A stretch of 64,000 nt of DNA from Synaphobranchus kaupii (GCA_029718625.1 CM056389.1:23283381-23347380); one strand, 5' to 3'. Positions 1-11,470 are shown, numbered from the stretch's first letter. The notes: generated from the sequence alone by a model not told the origin. Translations and numbers: made by a program.

Positions 1-1
1 A

Positions 2-1018
2 CAGCTCAAGGCAATGGACCAGCTGAAGGAGGAGGCACTTTACAACCTGCGGACTGAGTATTTGGACTATCTGATTTGTCCAGATAGTGATGAAACCAAG
101 CGCAGGATTGTCCAAGGGATAAGGTCGTACCTAGAGAAAAGACAACATTTGCTCTACCTCCGGCGGTCAAAGCAGGCATGGGAGGAGGTAAACCAAATGT
201 GGAAACTGGCTTGGGAAAAGCACCACTCTAAGTCAGGAGTTACTGCCAAACCAGTTTCTTCTGTGGCAGTCCAGCCTGCGCTGGAAGGAGCAGTGCATGG
301 CGCCATTCCAGCCATAACCCAGGCACCACCCCCCACCGAGGACAATACAGCACTCTCCATTGACTCATCCCCACCCCCTTCAGGCTTGGACAATTCTGTG
401 GATTTTGTCACCTCCACAGACAATGTAGCCGCCCCCCTGGTGAGCCCTCCTTCCCTGGAGGAATTTGGGGGAAACAGCTCTGTGTCTTGTATCACACCAG
501 CCACCACAGAGGATGTGACCCCACAGGACGTGGAATCCGCTGCTGCAGTCCTCTCAGCTGAGCCAGGTGAGGAGACCGTCGAACCCCTGGAGGCAGAACC
601 TGCTACTGCAAACACAGCAGCCCAGCCTGGTGAGGAGACCGTCAAACCCCTGGAGGCAGATCCTGCTACTGCAGACACAGCAGCCCAGCCTGGTGAGGAG
701 ACCGTCGAACCCCTGGAGGCAGAACCTGCTACTGGAAACACAGCAGCCCAGCCTGGTGAGGAGACCGTCAAACCCCTGGAGGCAGAACCTGCTACTGCAG
801 ATGCAGCAGCCCAGCCTGGTGAGGAGACCGTTGAACCGCAGGACGCGGAACCGGCTTCTACAGGCCCATCAGCCCTGCCAGGTGGAGAGGTCTACTCACC
901 CCAACAGGTGGAGTCAGCCCCCACAGACCAGTCCACCCAGGCCGAGGACCCCACCCCACCCCTTGTGGACTTTTCTTCCCCTCCTGCTGAATCCGGGGAA
1001 CCTCTGCCTGCTGCATAG
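2..1018 (+). CDS. Unidentified ORF with Pro/Glu-rich tandem repeats, 5'-partial
   Basis: I do not recognise this protein. The frame is open to the left edge, so the first in-window ATG (14) need not be the true start. Roughly the first 75 residues are charged and helix-like, rich in Lys, Glu, Leu and Trp. The rest is low-complexity sequence rich in Pro, Ala, Glu and Ser, ending in TAG at 1016-1018. Residues ~184-309 consist of six 21-residue repeats built around PGEETV(E/K)PLEA, the last two diverged. A polypurine tract and a possible LTR lie about 1.5 kb downstream, so it may be an accessory ORF of a retroelement, but a 3' host exon is equally possible. No catalytic motif is visible. Long ORFs on the opposite strand and in the +1 frame are by-products of the repeat. 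Confidence 0.4.
   Translation, partial: QLKAMDQLKEEALYNLRTEYLDYLICPDSDETKRRIVQGIRSYLEKRQHLLYLRRSKQAWEEVNQMWKLAWEKHHSKSGVTAKPVSSVAVQPALEGAVHGAIPAITQAPPPTEDNTALSIDSSPPPSGLDNSVDFVTSTDNVAAPLVSPPSLEEFGGNSSVSCITPATTEDVTPQDVESAAAVLSAEPGEETVEPLEAEPATANTAAQPGEETVKPLEADPATADTAAQPGEETVEPLEAEPATGNTAAQPGEETVKPLEAEPATADAAAQPGEETVEPQDAEPASTGPSALPGGEVYSPQQVESAPTDQSTQAEDPTPPLVDFSSPPAESGEPLPAA
563..940 (+). repeat. Coding tandem repeat, six 63-bp units
   Basis: Units start at 563, 626, 689, 752, 815 and 878. The first four are nearly identical at the DNA level and the last two are degenerate. The period is a multiple of three, so copy-number changes would not break the reading frame. Confidence 0.85.
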
Positions 1019-1067
1019 ACAGAAGGGGTGTGCTCTGTGGACTCTCCCACTTCCACAGTTCCTGTGA

Positions 1068-1537
1068 TGGAGGAGATAGGGGGACTTCTGCGAAAGTCTC
1101 GCTCCCCTATCAGAGCTGTAAAGAGACCCCGGGAGAAACGGAGCAGGAAGCCAACCCCCGGCCGTTTTACGACTCCTCTGGCCCTCAAAGTCTCCGTCAG
1201 AGTGTTGTCTTGCACTCCAAAGCAAGATGAAAGCAGCCAATTTAGCACAACAGTTTCCCCCACCCTTGTCTCTCCACCCCCGAGCCACACCTGCAAACTT
1301 CGCACACACACGTCATCCAGGGAGAGTGCAAGAGCCCCTTTCCGACATCAGAAGTGTTCGGAGAGCAGTGATGGACTGGATGCCTACGAGCGACGATCAG
1401 CCCAGCTGTCCAGAGAGGGAACCAAAGCCAAAACTGGCATAGACCCCTGGACAGAGATGAGACGGACGTGGTTAAGGGGCATCCACGTGCGGAAGAAGCA
1501 AGATGACAGGATGCCTCCTGTCATCCCGGTTTGCTGA
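1068..1537 (+). CDS. Unidentified basic ORF downstream of the repeat ORF
   Basis: This frame is open across the TAG that ends the preceding ORF. The first ATG is at 1068 and the stop is at 1535-1537. The predicted product is about 156 residues, rich in Arg, Lys, Ser and Thr, with no recognised domain. It follows the repeat ORF by 50 bp in a different frame. It could be a further exon, a frameshifted extension of the first ORF, or chance. Confidence 0.2.
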
Positions 1538-2558
1538 ACGCTGTGGCCCTCCGCAGCCAAAGGACTGCCAGTAACCACATTGGGGTTCTAGGAGCTAAAA
1601 CTGGCACTCTGCCTGCCCCTGCCACCCCCCCACATCCCTACCACCACCTTTTAACATAAGACAATGCCCATGTTTTTAAGTCCCTTTTCTAAAGTGTAGG
1701 TGCCCCCTCCAATGCTGTTCCTGGACACTTGTGGACAAGTCTGCCCTATTCAGGTGATTATTTGGACTGGCAATCTTGTGGATGGTAAATCCTGTCCGTA
1801 AGGTTCCCCTGAATGGACTAAGTGCTTATAACATGCAGTGTTCCCCTCTTCACATGTTGCGGTGAGTGATAATGCCTAAGCCCTCAACTCCCACAGTCTT
1901 CTCCTGCCATTCCCTAAAGGACACCCACAGACACAAGTGCAAACAAGTGCAACCGGTCCCACACCCTGCCGCGGGAAGCTAGCCTAAGCAACTGCCGTCA
2001 GCAGTCCACCCAATTGGATCCAGGCTAAAGGAGCCAAAATGGATTCCGACAGGGAAAGAGGCGCTTCCCCGCCCGTCAGAAGAGAGGTCCTGACTGCACT
2101 TTGCCACCTGTGGATCGTCCAGCTTCCTGTCACATGAGACAGAGCCCCCGCACGCCGTGCAGAACTGGTAGAGACACTGTGGAGTAGGTTGCATTTCACT
2201 CACGCAATTGCAACATTAATGAAAAAAGCACTGCATGTTACCCAAGTCCAGGGAACTTCTGGTCCCTTGCCAGTCTAGATACCCGGACACTGGAGAAGGA
2301 AGAGACTGAACCAGGGTGTCATAACAGCAGCGACACAAAAGAGTGTCTAATAGAGATATGACTCTAGATCACAAAGGGACTATTAAACTGGGCATGGACT
2401 AAATGTTTTAAAAATGGTTGGTGAACCATTTGGACAGTTGCTTTTGTTGTTAGCAGGTAACTGCATCTTCAATGTCTAAATGTGTAATGTGATTCCTATT
2501 TGGTGATGTAAGAATAGGTTTTTAGCAGGTGCATGCACCTATTCTTACAAGAGAGGGA
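1538..2558. other. Non-coding stretch ending in a polypurine tract
   Basis: No convincing ORF is present. At 2547-2558 a purine-rich ACAAGAGAGGGA tract directly precedes the TG of the candidate LTR, which is where the plus-strand primer of an LTR element would lie. Confidence 0.3.
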
Positions 2559-3081
2559 TGTAGGATATCTAATATTTCCCCCCTTCTCTCTATCTCTGTC
2601 ACTCTCTCACTCTCACCCCCCAACATCAAAGATAAGCCAGTCTTTGTCATAAATGACCCCTCTCCCCCCCTCCCCCATACCTTAACCCAATCAGGACAGG
2701 GATGGTCTTCCTGTGGAGGTATTTTATGAGTGTACCGCAGAAAAAGAAGTTAGTCTGTTTGGAGTTTGTTGGTGAAGAAGTCATTCTTTTTGGTTCCTCG
2801 TGCATTTCCTTTTGTTCCTGTTCAGCTGGAGGGTAAATAATTTGGCCATTTTTGGCTTATCTCTCTCTTTTCTGGTATATTCAAATTAATGTCTGGTTTA
2901 ATGTCTTCCATTTTGTAAATTATAAGTAGTCAGCTTACATTCCTTAGTGAATGTATGATTTAAATTCATTATTCCAATTGACTGTTTTCGCTTAATAAAA
3001 TTCTTTAATCTCAAGACCTGATTTAGACCTTGTTTTGGCTTGTTGGTTGATCCACCAGGTTACTGTTCGACTTACCTATCA
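2559..3081 (+). repeat. Candidate LTR (3' LTR or solo)
   Basis: The segment begins TGTAGG after a polypurine tract and can be closed at ...CTATCA. It contains a TATA-like TATTTTATG near 2719 and an AATAAA signal near 2994, arranged as expected for U3-R-U5. No partner LTR is in the window, so the boundaries are inferred. Confidence 0.35.
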
Positions 3082-3882
3082 AAGAATTCGGCGATTTAAT
3101 TGATGATTGTCATTTTTAATAATAATTATTAAATTAAATAACGTAAAACTTATTTTGAATGTAGGTTAAGTGAGGGGTTCTAGCACGCAATATCGCTTGT
3201 GTTCAGTATTCAGAGTGCTGAACGTTTTAACAAGGGCATTGTCTGTTGGAACCGCTGGATTCAGAAAATACACATTTTACCTAGTCCTCACTTACCCGAC
3301 AAGCCAAACGTCATGATTAAAATAGCCCCCACTGTCCCGAGATGTCCAATGTCATCAACCAGTCCAACACACAAACTCCGCCTCAGCGCCTCCACGACTT
3401 TCCTTCATAGGCTACATGCAGTGTTGCGGTCTCTGTCCACTGTCGAAACGGAGCTCAGCCTTCCCAGTCGCCGCCTCACTCCTTCCCCGCATTATCTTCT
3501 CCTTCCCTGGTTGCCTTTTGAAGATTGCCCGCAGTCCCAGATCAGTCCCGACATCTTCAACTCCAGTGAAGAGCGATGGTAAACTCTGTGGCTGCAATGG
3601 ACATTTCAGACCATAATGCGAATGTTTCTCCATGGTGACAACTACAAACAAAATCATCCCCGCTAGACAATTCGTCAATATTATAAAAACGAGCAGCAGG
3701 AGTGCCCCAAAAAATCTCCAGTCCGCTTCCCCGTCCCGCAACAGACACACAGCCCATGAAAAAAACAAAAGCCCGACACAACAAAACACATTCAAATGAA
3801 CAAACACGAACACAAGAGACAGCTGGACTACATGTCGCCGTTACAGCGCCACGTGACGATGACTCGTCATTTACACACAGAA
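3082..3882. other. Unassigned sequence; no supported gene
   Basis: AT-rich to about 3180, then more CpG-containing. A minus-strand frame (3412-3813) encodes two hydrophobic stretches but lacks an ATG in its N-terminal part and matches nothing I recognise. The LINE remnant on the right stops abruptly here. Confidence 0.3.
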
Positions 3883-5165
3883 ACTGATAGTGATCTGCTA
3901 GATAGGAGCTAAAGCATGTAACTGCTTGTCCACTTAAGCTAACAAGGTTTTCAATTCTATCTAAAAGGATCTGGTGGTCAATAGTATCATATGCCACACT
4001 TAAGTCCAAGAGAACAAGTACAGAGATACAGTTATGGTCAGAGGCTAGAAAAAGATAATTCATTACTTTGACCAGGGCTGTCTCTGTACTATGATGGGGT
4101 CTAAAATCTGACTGAAGGATTTCATGGGATTTATTGTTAAGTAGGAATAAGTTAAGCTGTTGGGCTACAGCTTTCTCCAGAATCTTAGACAGTAAAGGGA
4201 GATTTGATATGTTTCTATAATTTGCCATATTATTCAGGTCTATATTTGTTTTCTTAAGAAGAGGCTTAATTACAGCCAGTTTAAAAGTTGTTGGTACATG
4301 TCCAGTGGTTAAAGATTAATTTATAATGTTTAGCAGCGGTCTGCCAATCATTGATCATATTTCTTTCAGTAGTTTTGTGGGAATAGAATCTAATAGGCAG
4401 GGGTAAGATTTTGAAGATCCTATAAAAGCAGTAAACTCACCTAATTCCATAGGGGCAAAGGAATCAAGCTGTTTGGTGAAGTTAACAGTAGGCTCAGTGC
4501 CCTTTGTGGGCTGATGGGACAGTAGAAAGACTCTGAATCTGATCTCTGATGCCTTCAATTTTTCTGTCAAAGAAATCCATGAATTTATTGCAAGTACATG
4601 GCAGTGGCATGTTGAGATCAGATGATTTTTGCTTCTTTATTAAAGTAGCGACAGTGGTGAACAGAAATCTGGGGTTGTTTTTATTATTTTCAATAAGACT
4701 GGAGAGTGCACGGGTGTGGTCAGTGTACCAGGGTGCAAGCTTCTTTTTGGGGAATCTTATTTTTCTTTTTGGGGAATCTTATTTTTCTTTTTGAAGGGCG
4801 TGACTGTGTCCAGAGTACTATGCAGGATGGAATTTAGACCATCTCTTAGTGAATCTAACTGCTTGATCAGGAGTTCACTACTTACAAAAATGGATTCTGG
4901 GAGTTTATCAAGAAAGTCTGTGGCTGTCGAGGGAGTAAAGTTACGACCAACATAGGACGTGACTTCAGTACAGGCAGGTTGAGACAATTTTAAACAGAAA
5001 GTAATAAGAAAGTGATCTGATAGGCTTGTCACCTCTCCCCATAATCCTATTCTATCAGCATCAATACCATGGGTTAGTACGAGATCTAGAGTGTGGTTAA
5101 GGTGGTGAGTGGGCCCTATAAACTTTCTGAGTAAACCCAACAATGTGAAGAATAGAAACAATTTT
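3883..5165 (-). pseudogene. L2/CR1-group LINE ORF2 remnant (EN C-terminus + RT)
   Basis: Read on the minus strand from about 5165 to 3883, three frames in succession give the end of an apurinic-type endonuclease (GPTHHLNHTLDLVLTHG and a downstream SDH motif, 4757-5161), a linker (4355-4570) and the front half of a reverse transcriptase (NYRNISNLP..., HSTETALVK and the palm DLSVAYDTIDH, 3883-4228). The motif wording is typical of L2/CR1-like LINEs of fish. The frames are separated by stops and frameshifts, and the C-terminal RT half and 3' tail are missing. Losing the 3' end is unusual for a LINE and suggests later deletion or interruption near 3880. Not functional. Confidence 0.8.
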
Positions 5166-6300
5166 TAAAAATGACTTAAAAATCAGTCACCAGAGCCGTA
5201 GCTCGTGGATTGTAAGGAATCAGATCTCACTGGGATACACCCAGGCCCAGGTGCAATCTGGATCACCAAATGTCTTACTTGGGTGCTGCCGCAGCCAGTA
5301 CAGACTTAAATTCAATCAACGGAGCCGTAGCCAATCCATGGCTCCCCCACATTCAGTGCAGAAGGCACTCCCGCCTTAGCCACATAATGAGCACTCGCCT
5401 ACGATTAAACGTGGCGATGGTTTCTAGTAGGGAAAGCAGAGGCGGATAGTGTAGCGAAGCACGCGCACTTTGTCCTGTAAACCCATCGATGTAGCACCAC
5501 GCTAAACGATTGGGAAGCCTCACTGGTGTGCTGCGGCAACCAATACCGGCTTAGAATCAGTCAGCGGAGCCGCAGTTTACCGCTTGTATGGTAGCAGATC
5601 TCACTGGGGTATGTTTTCCACACCCAGGTTTGATCACTGGAATCTCATGCCTCAGCAAAATAAAGAGCACTCGCAGACGAAAAATGTGGTGGTGTTCTTT
5701 TAGTGGGAAACAAAACCAAGGTAGCTAGTGTAGTGAAGCATGCGTACTCTGCCTTCCAGAATCAATCACCGCAGACGATAGAACGTGGCGGTGGTCTTTA
5801 GCAAGGAAATTGAGCCAGGTGGTGTAGCGAATCACACGCACTTTGCCTTACAAACCAATCAATGTAACAGATCTCACTGGGGTAAACTCTCAGACCCAGG
5901 TTTGATCAACAGAAATGTCATACGTTAGCAAAACAAAGAGCAACCGCAGATGATAGAATGTGTCGGTGGTCTTTTAGTAAGGAAAGTTGAGGCAGGTAGT
6001 GTAGCGAGTCATGCGCACTGTGCCTTACAATACTCACTGGTGTGCTTGCGCAGCCAGTACCGGCTTAGAATCAATCACTGGAGCCGTAGCTCACAGATTG
6101 TTTGGTAGTAGACTGGGGTACTCTCCACACCCAGGTTCGATCAATGAAATTGCAGAAAGATACAAACCTGTTCACCGCGTAACTTGCTTCGCTAGAGTGA
6201 ACGCAGTAAATGCTGTAGCACCGCGTGTCTACCGCTGCAGTATCCAAGAGCTGATATCCGTGCGAAATAGCCGGGCTATTCGCGGATACTACTCGTAAGT
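5166..6300. repeat. Decayed tandem repeat block with tRNA-like B boxes
   Basis: The same word order recurs about four times (near 5169, 5520, 5760 and 6030): a CCGGCTTAGAATCA-type stretch, a TCTCACTGGGGTA-type stretch, a CCCAGGTTCGATCA-type stretch and a GTGTAGCGAAGCA-type stretch. The GGTTCGATCA word resembles a pol III B box, so a tRNA-derived SINE or satellite origin is possible. Copies are diverged and partly deleted. Confidence 0.5.
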
Positions 6301-6949
6301 GCTTATCCTCGCCTCTGGAGTGCGATAAGAATCGTGTTTGAACTATAAAAATCGCCGCCCTGACTGAAGTCACGAGACGCTGTGGGATCTCACACAGGAT
6401 ACAAACAGTCTCAAGTCTCAATAAAAATGATGAGAAAATTGAAGAGGACATCCACAGTGATGCTCCCCCCTTTATGGAAGGAATTACGTCACTACGCGCG
6501 GGGGTTATGTACCATGACAAATTCTGATATAAAAGTCTCGATGCATCTGTCCCCAGAAGGCCATCCATATTGATGACCCTAATGGTCTTAGAACTAGTAC
6601 TAGTAGTAGTTCAAAATAGAACTAGTAAATATTGTTATCTAGCCTTGTTATAAACGCTATCTCATGACCCCAGCGATCATCAAGACGATGACTATCGCCT
6701 GGAGGGAGACCTAACAGCAGGGCAGAGCATCATGTGAAAAACATCCCCTCCCTGTTTTGCAAGGAGTGGGTAAAAGCCACACAATGCTCCTTTCTCCTCA
6801 CAGCCTTCAACAAAAGGTTGCAATGTGTGGGTTATTCAGGAAAACACATGGCTGTACGCGTTTTTACAGGGCAGCTTCAGGAGATCTAAAGCAGTATAAT
6901 CATGTGTAAATCAATAAGTACAGGTATAACTAAAGAAATGATTATGGTG
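6301..6949. other. No gene seen
   Basis: At 6253-6293 there is an imperfect inverted repeat (ATCCGTGCGAAATAGCC against GGCTATTCGCGGAT). At 6590-6610 there is a short ACTAGT-rich repeat. Nothing else is recognised. Confidence 0.3.
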
Positions 6950-7514
6950 CCAGCAGCCATACCACCATGCACTCTGCTCCTGCTGAATTGCTGAAGCTAA
7001 GCAGGTGTGGGCTTGGTTAGTACTTGGATGGGAGACCTCCTGGGAAAACTAAGTTGCTGCTGGAAGTGGTGTTGGTGGACCAGTAGGGGGCAATCTTCCC
7101 TCTGGTCAAACAAATCCCAATGCCCCAGTGCAGTGTTGGGGACACTGTGCTGTGGGAGATGCCGTCTATCGGATGAGACGTTAAACCGAGGTCCTGACTC
7201 ACTGTGGTCATTAAAGATCCCATGACACTTATCGCAAAGAGTAGGGGTTTCCCCGGTGTCCTGGCTAAATTCCCAACCTGGCTCTTTCAATCTGCCACCT
7301 AATTATCCCCCAGTTTAATTGGCTAATAATCATTCTCTCCCTCTCCACCTCAGCTGATGTGTGGTGAGCATTCTGGCGCAAAATGGCTGCCGCTGCATCA
7401 CCCAGGTGGGTGCTACACATTGGTGGTGGTAGAGGCGAGTTTCCCCCTCATCACTGTAAGCGCTTTGAGTATCGAGAAAGGCGCTATATAAATGCAAGGT
7501 ATTATTATTATTAT
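6950..7514 (+). repeat. 5S-rRNA-derived SINE (SINE3/DeuSINE type)
   Basis: The head (about 6952-7050) follows 5S rRNA closely, including GAAGCTAAGCAGG and TTAGTACTTGGATGGGAGAC, which carry the internal pol III control regions. A long body follows, then a tail GCGCTATATAAATGCAAGG with short ATT repeats. This head-body-tail order is that of fish 5S-derived SINEs. It is a single insertion rather than a 5S rRNA gene: the 5S-like part runs straight into the SINE body without a pol III terminator. Confidence 0.88.
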
Positions 7515-8090
7515 GGTTCAGTCAGGTAAAACACTTCAAACTCTTAACATAATAAAAATTTTACTGATTATTTGATAACATAATTCCTTCATCAAATCAT
7601 TGACATTGACTCGTTGAGAAGTAAATAATCCAGCAGACTCCCTAAACTGCCTTTCTGCTGCTTAGTATTCACCACTAGCAAATCAATTTGCCCGGTAGCT
7701 GTCGCCCAGTACTTGTCCATATGACTGTAGTTGAATATGAGCATTGAGACAATGAGACATGCTCCCATTGTCCACAAAGCATTCCATTGAACATGCGTCA
7801 CATGGCCCCCTTCCACGTGGATATCACTTGTGGTTATGACGGATAGGAATGTGCTCTTCATCGCCTGTTTTTCCTGAACAACAGCAACTGGGCAGATCAT
7901 GGCCATTGATTCACAACGAGGCTCAGTGTGGGCTGATTTTCCTCTTAACAAAGACAACTTAATCTGTAAATATTATCTACTTAACCCCTAGTGGTTGATA
8001 CGTAGTACAGTATTCATGTTCGTCTGAAATTATGAACTACAGCTTTAAGAAAACCCCGTAAATTTTGACACAGTATTTTTTAAAAGGGGA
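7515..8090. other. No recognised gene
   Basis: A 121-codon minus-strand frame (7592-7957) has no recognisable domain. The remainder is AT-rich. Confidence 0.25.
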
Positions 8091-9225
8091 GCCTCTTGCA
8101 AAAACCTCAGCTTCTCCAGTTACACTGCAGTGCAATAAATTAGGAGGGCGCTATTAATAGCCAAAAGCACTTACGACCCTCCTCTAGCTACAGCCACAGA
8201 CTGTAAAATGCACTGTTTATACACGCTAAGAAAATCATGATCACGTATAGAAACAATAATATATTTTTTAAATGTTGTACAAATGAGCATTCGCCGTTTT
8301 CCCTTGCTTACTGTACTGTATACAGTACCTGATGCACTTTCGATTTTGAAGACACCTCATTTTTTTCTCCAAAATCTCTCGTATAAATATGTTTAAGAAA
8401 CCAAGTACTTACCAGTATATTCAGCTACAGCTGTTTTCTGATGAACCCTGAAGAGTTTATCTTGTTATATTTCGCCAAAGTCCCGTACAGTCGACATTTC
8501 CACAGCGACCACCCCTCGCACTTAGGGCTGAAATATGTTGCTGTTCTTGTTTAAATACACACGCTTTCGTACGTCCTTTTGTAAACGTTTTTAAATACAT
8601 TAGGCGACGTATGTTATGGTTATTATATATATACTGTATGTGACTATTCTGAAATAAATGTATTCTGTAGCAAATTTCTGAATTATACAGCTTCTTCTTC
8701 AGTTCGAACTTAAAACCATGGATGTGCAGGGAATATTTTTTTAGATATTGACATTTAAAGGTTGTATCAGCGATTTTGGGTGACGTCACTTCTGAAGCGA
8801 AATCCCGAACAAACATACTTATGAATAATTATGTTATGTTTTAAAAAATAGTGTTCAAGCATCCAGAATTATAACCACGTTAATAACGTTTGTAAGAAAC
8901 CAAACCGTTTGTAAATCCGTCAAGATTTCAGCGAGATAAGAGTATTAGCGTTTGTGCAGATCATTGTGATTGGTTGGAATACTGTTTATTTTGGTTTTGA
9001 GTGGTTGGTAGTACCATTTGTTTTTGTGTACGATCTCGGAGCATAGGCTGCCTACAGAGACGCGGTTTTTTGACGGCCTGCTTATGGGGCGGGCAGCTAG
9101 CGGATCGTGAGGAAAAATCAGATGAATGTGATCATTTATGTTTCCACCCAAAATCGCTGATACAACCTTTAAATAAAACTAGTAGAAACCAGGTGGAAGT
9201 TGCCTCTGAAGGGCCAAAGTAAATA
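8091..9225. repeat. Diverged dispersed repeat, related to 29.1-29.8 kb and 45.4-49.2 kb
   Basis: 8091-8460 aligns by eye with 45460-45870 (shared order of GTTACACT..CAG, AATAAAATGCA, AGCTGTTTTCTGATGAA-like words). 8630-8757 plus 9173-9225 aligns with 49030-49215 (ACCATGGATGTGCAG, GGGCCAAAGTAAATA). The second part is interrupted by the MITE at 8759-9168. Confidence 0.55.
8759..9168. mobile_element. TTAA-flanked MITE (Kolobok/T2- or piggyBac-like)
   Basis: Perfect terminal inverted repeats: AGGTTGTATCAGCGATTTTG at the left and its complement at the right, both immediately flanked by TTAA (8755-8758 and 9169-9172). The related repeat copies at 29.7 and 49.2 kb have a single TTAA at the equivalent point, which gives an empty site. 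The ~410-bp interior has no transposase. TTAA duplication with an AGG-starting terminus fits Kolobok/T2 elements best. Confidence 0.75.
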
Positions 9226-9641
9226 GTTAATAGTAAGACCAGCCACAGGTTTTAGGTGCACAATCAAACTTGCGCATGACTTGTTTGGCAGAGTGGTGTA
9301 AGATAACTATGTGCATATTATAACTATGTGAGTGTGAGAACTATGTGTGTGTGTTTTAACTATCTACCATAGGTGAGGGAGCGATCGGCTCCTGAGTGTG
9401 AAAATCTGTCTTCATGTGAGTGTGCTGTCAGTGTATGTTTCTTCAACCCAGGTGCTTTGCACACCGTAGCGGGTCATCACTGTGGAGAGGTTACTAGCAC
9501 ATGCGATGCACAGTCACTCGGGCCACCTCTCTCCATGCAGCATGGCGTCTTGTACTCCTCTCCATCGTCGATGCCCCAAATGTGTCTTGCATGGGCGTTC
9601 CAAAACTGGGGATCACTCACCAGTTGAGCGGTTTGCGGATT
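9226..9641. other. Flank of the retrovirus; no LTR identified
   Basis: If the retrovirus were complete, its 3' LTR should lie here. I see short ACTATGTG(AG)TGTG-like repeats near 9306-9360 but no clear TG...CA unit or polyadenylation signal in the right orientation. Confidence 0.25.
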
Positions 9642-10559
9642 CTACTTCCAGAATTCCCAGCCTGCACCTCCTCTCACACTCCACTCGCAGAGAGGATTTC
9701 CAAAAGGACAGTTAAGTGGGCTGCCTTTAGCATTCACCAGGTTCCCATGTTGATCTCGGTACTCATTTGGTCCTGTTTGAATGACAGTTACCCTCGGCCA
9801 GAAACATCCCACCCCCCTTTTACCATAGTGAATCTCATACAATGGTCCATCGCCTTCCCGGGGCATTACTTCCTTACATTCAGGGGCAGAGGGGAGGGTT
9901 TCAGTCAGCCACACCAAGTCAACATTCGTGTTGGTAATGTCCTTTTTAGGGTCCACCACAACCGCAAATTGTCCAGTCACAGTACTTATCCTTTTGACCA
10001 GGGATTGAAGCAACGGGATCACGCAGCATGTGGTAACCATCAGTACCACCAGTATAGTCCTATAACCACCCCTATCTTCACCAATATTGCTTTCCATGAT
10101 GACATAGTCCACCAGTCCCACCATGACCCTTCCTTCAATTCTCCCTGTGTATTTCCAACGTGTTCATTTCTCATATTCTCCAATGCCTCGAGTGCTGTGA
10201 TATTTCCCCCTTTTCCCGTGTGCATCGGAATAACTGCAACATTCTTCCCCAATTTGTTCACATACCCCCTGCGAGTCGGCGAGCATTATATCGAGAATGA
10301 ACCTGTTCTGTATTGTCATAATTGAAGTTGCATGCAATTGTTCCTTTATTCCTTGTAACGACAACACAGTGTAGTAAATAAATCTTTTCTGATTGTACCA
10401 TAGATAATTTACCCACTCTGCATTTCTTTTAACCTGTCTCCAGGGAAAAAGCACTATCAAAGCATTGGTGGTGTGAGTGCCCATTGCCTTGTGTTCTGGA
10501 AGAATACCTTTAGGGTTGCCTGCCCAGTTTATCCATACATTCTTGTCTTCTTTCCACAA
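9642..10559 (-). pseudogene. ERV env, transmembrane subunit region (broken)
   Basis: In two or three overlapping minus-strand frames I see a heptad-like ectodomain stretch, the retroviral CX6CC disulfide motif (within 10164-10559), a Trp-rich membrane-proximal segment and a hydrophobic membrane anchor (around 10040-10261 and the start of 9642-10124), followed by a cytoplasmic-type tail. In an intact virus this subunit drives membrane fusion. Here the segments lie in different frames separated by frameshifts, so no complete protein can be made. Confidence 0.75.
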
Positions 10560-10668
10560 ATGTCTCCGTCACCTCAACCATTATTGTGACCTTAGTTCGA
10601 TAACCGTTACTCGTCCTGTCAACGCTACTGGTACACATATCTCTGTCCAGTTTGTTTCCAATGTGGCC

Positions 10669-11197
10669 TTAATTTGTGTGTCTCTGCCACAGTACCAGTA
10701 TACATCTGCTATCGGATATGTGCCCCACTGGAGGTCGGGCACCGTGAACCCGGGCTGTAGTATTGACCCATTGTTCGTTCTTAGTTCCCCAGTTCCCGAT
10801 TACTTCCCGACACTTGAGCGGTGCGGCATCCGTTGTAGAACACATTGGGTCGCTTTTATTATTCCATTTCTGGCAGGCAATCTGCGGACTCAAGGATTTC
10901 CCACAGCTTTACAGTCGTCTATCACTATCTCAAGCATGCTGTCGCGTACAATACAGAGTGAAAACTCAACATTATCAGGTATGGTGACCCTGGAGGTACA
11001 CTAACGACTTCATTACTAGTTGGAATAAGTAGGTTGTGGCATTTGTTTTTCTCAAGGACTTTTGCATTTTGCCCACGAGATGCCTTGTTCCCTCCTATAG
11101 CTATATAATACAACATGCAACTTAGATAACAGTCCTCGCCCAAGGGGTTACATTCTTTCTGCTTGAACGGCAGCGGTCTCACCTGGGGATTTCTCAT
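10669..11197 (-). pseudogene. ERV env, probable surface subunit fragments
   Basis: Two short minus-strand frames (10925-11197 and 10669-10893) rich in Cys, Asn and Trp lie directly 5' of the transmembrane part in the element's orientation. Assignment to the surface subunit rests on position and cysteine/N-glycosylation-like content, not on a recognised receptor-binding motif. Stops separate the fragments. Confidence 0.45.
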
Positions 11198-11470
11198 TTT
11201 GCCAGTGTTGTAGCACCTTATACATGTTTCCTGAGTCGCGCAGAATATTCCAGCTATCGGTAAAACATGCTAGTCTTTGTATGTAAGGTGCGTTGTGTAT
11301 TCAAAGTTACTATACGGCGAGTTTGCTCATCCCTAAGTGTTTTCTTTCTCTCCATTTAGCTGGTGTCCCAACCACTTGGTGAGGCTGGCACTGCGGAGCG
11401 TATCTCTATTAACAGCAACAACACTCCCGTCATTACGCTCCATACTCCTCTATTCTGCCCTTGCCTCCCT

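Noticed and set aside
154..771. 205-codon minus-strand ORF and a plus-strand ORF at 567-1067
   Set aside because: Both mirror the 63-bp coding repeat in other frames. Periodic sequence keeps several frames open at once.
3412..3813. 133-codon minus-strand frame with two hydrophobic stretches
   Set aside because: No ATG before the hydrophobic part, no recognised family, no splice context that I could defend. Kept only as a remark.
6950..7050. Possible 5S rRNA gene
   Set aside because: The sequence diverges from 5S in the first half and continues directly into a SINE body and tail, so it is a SINE head.
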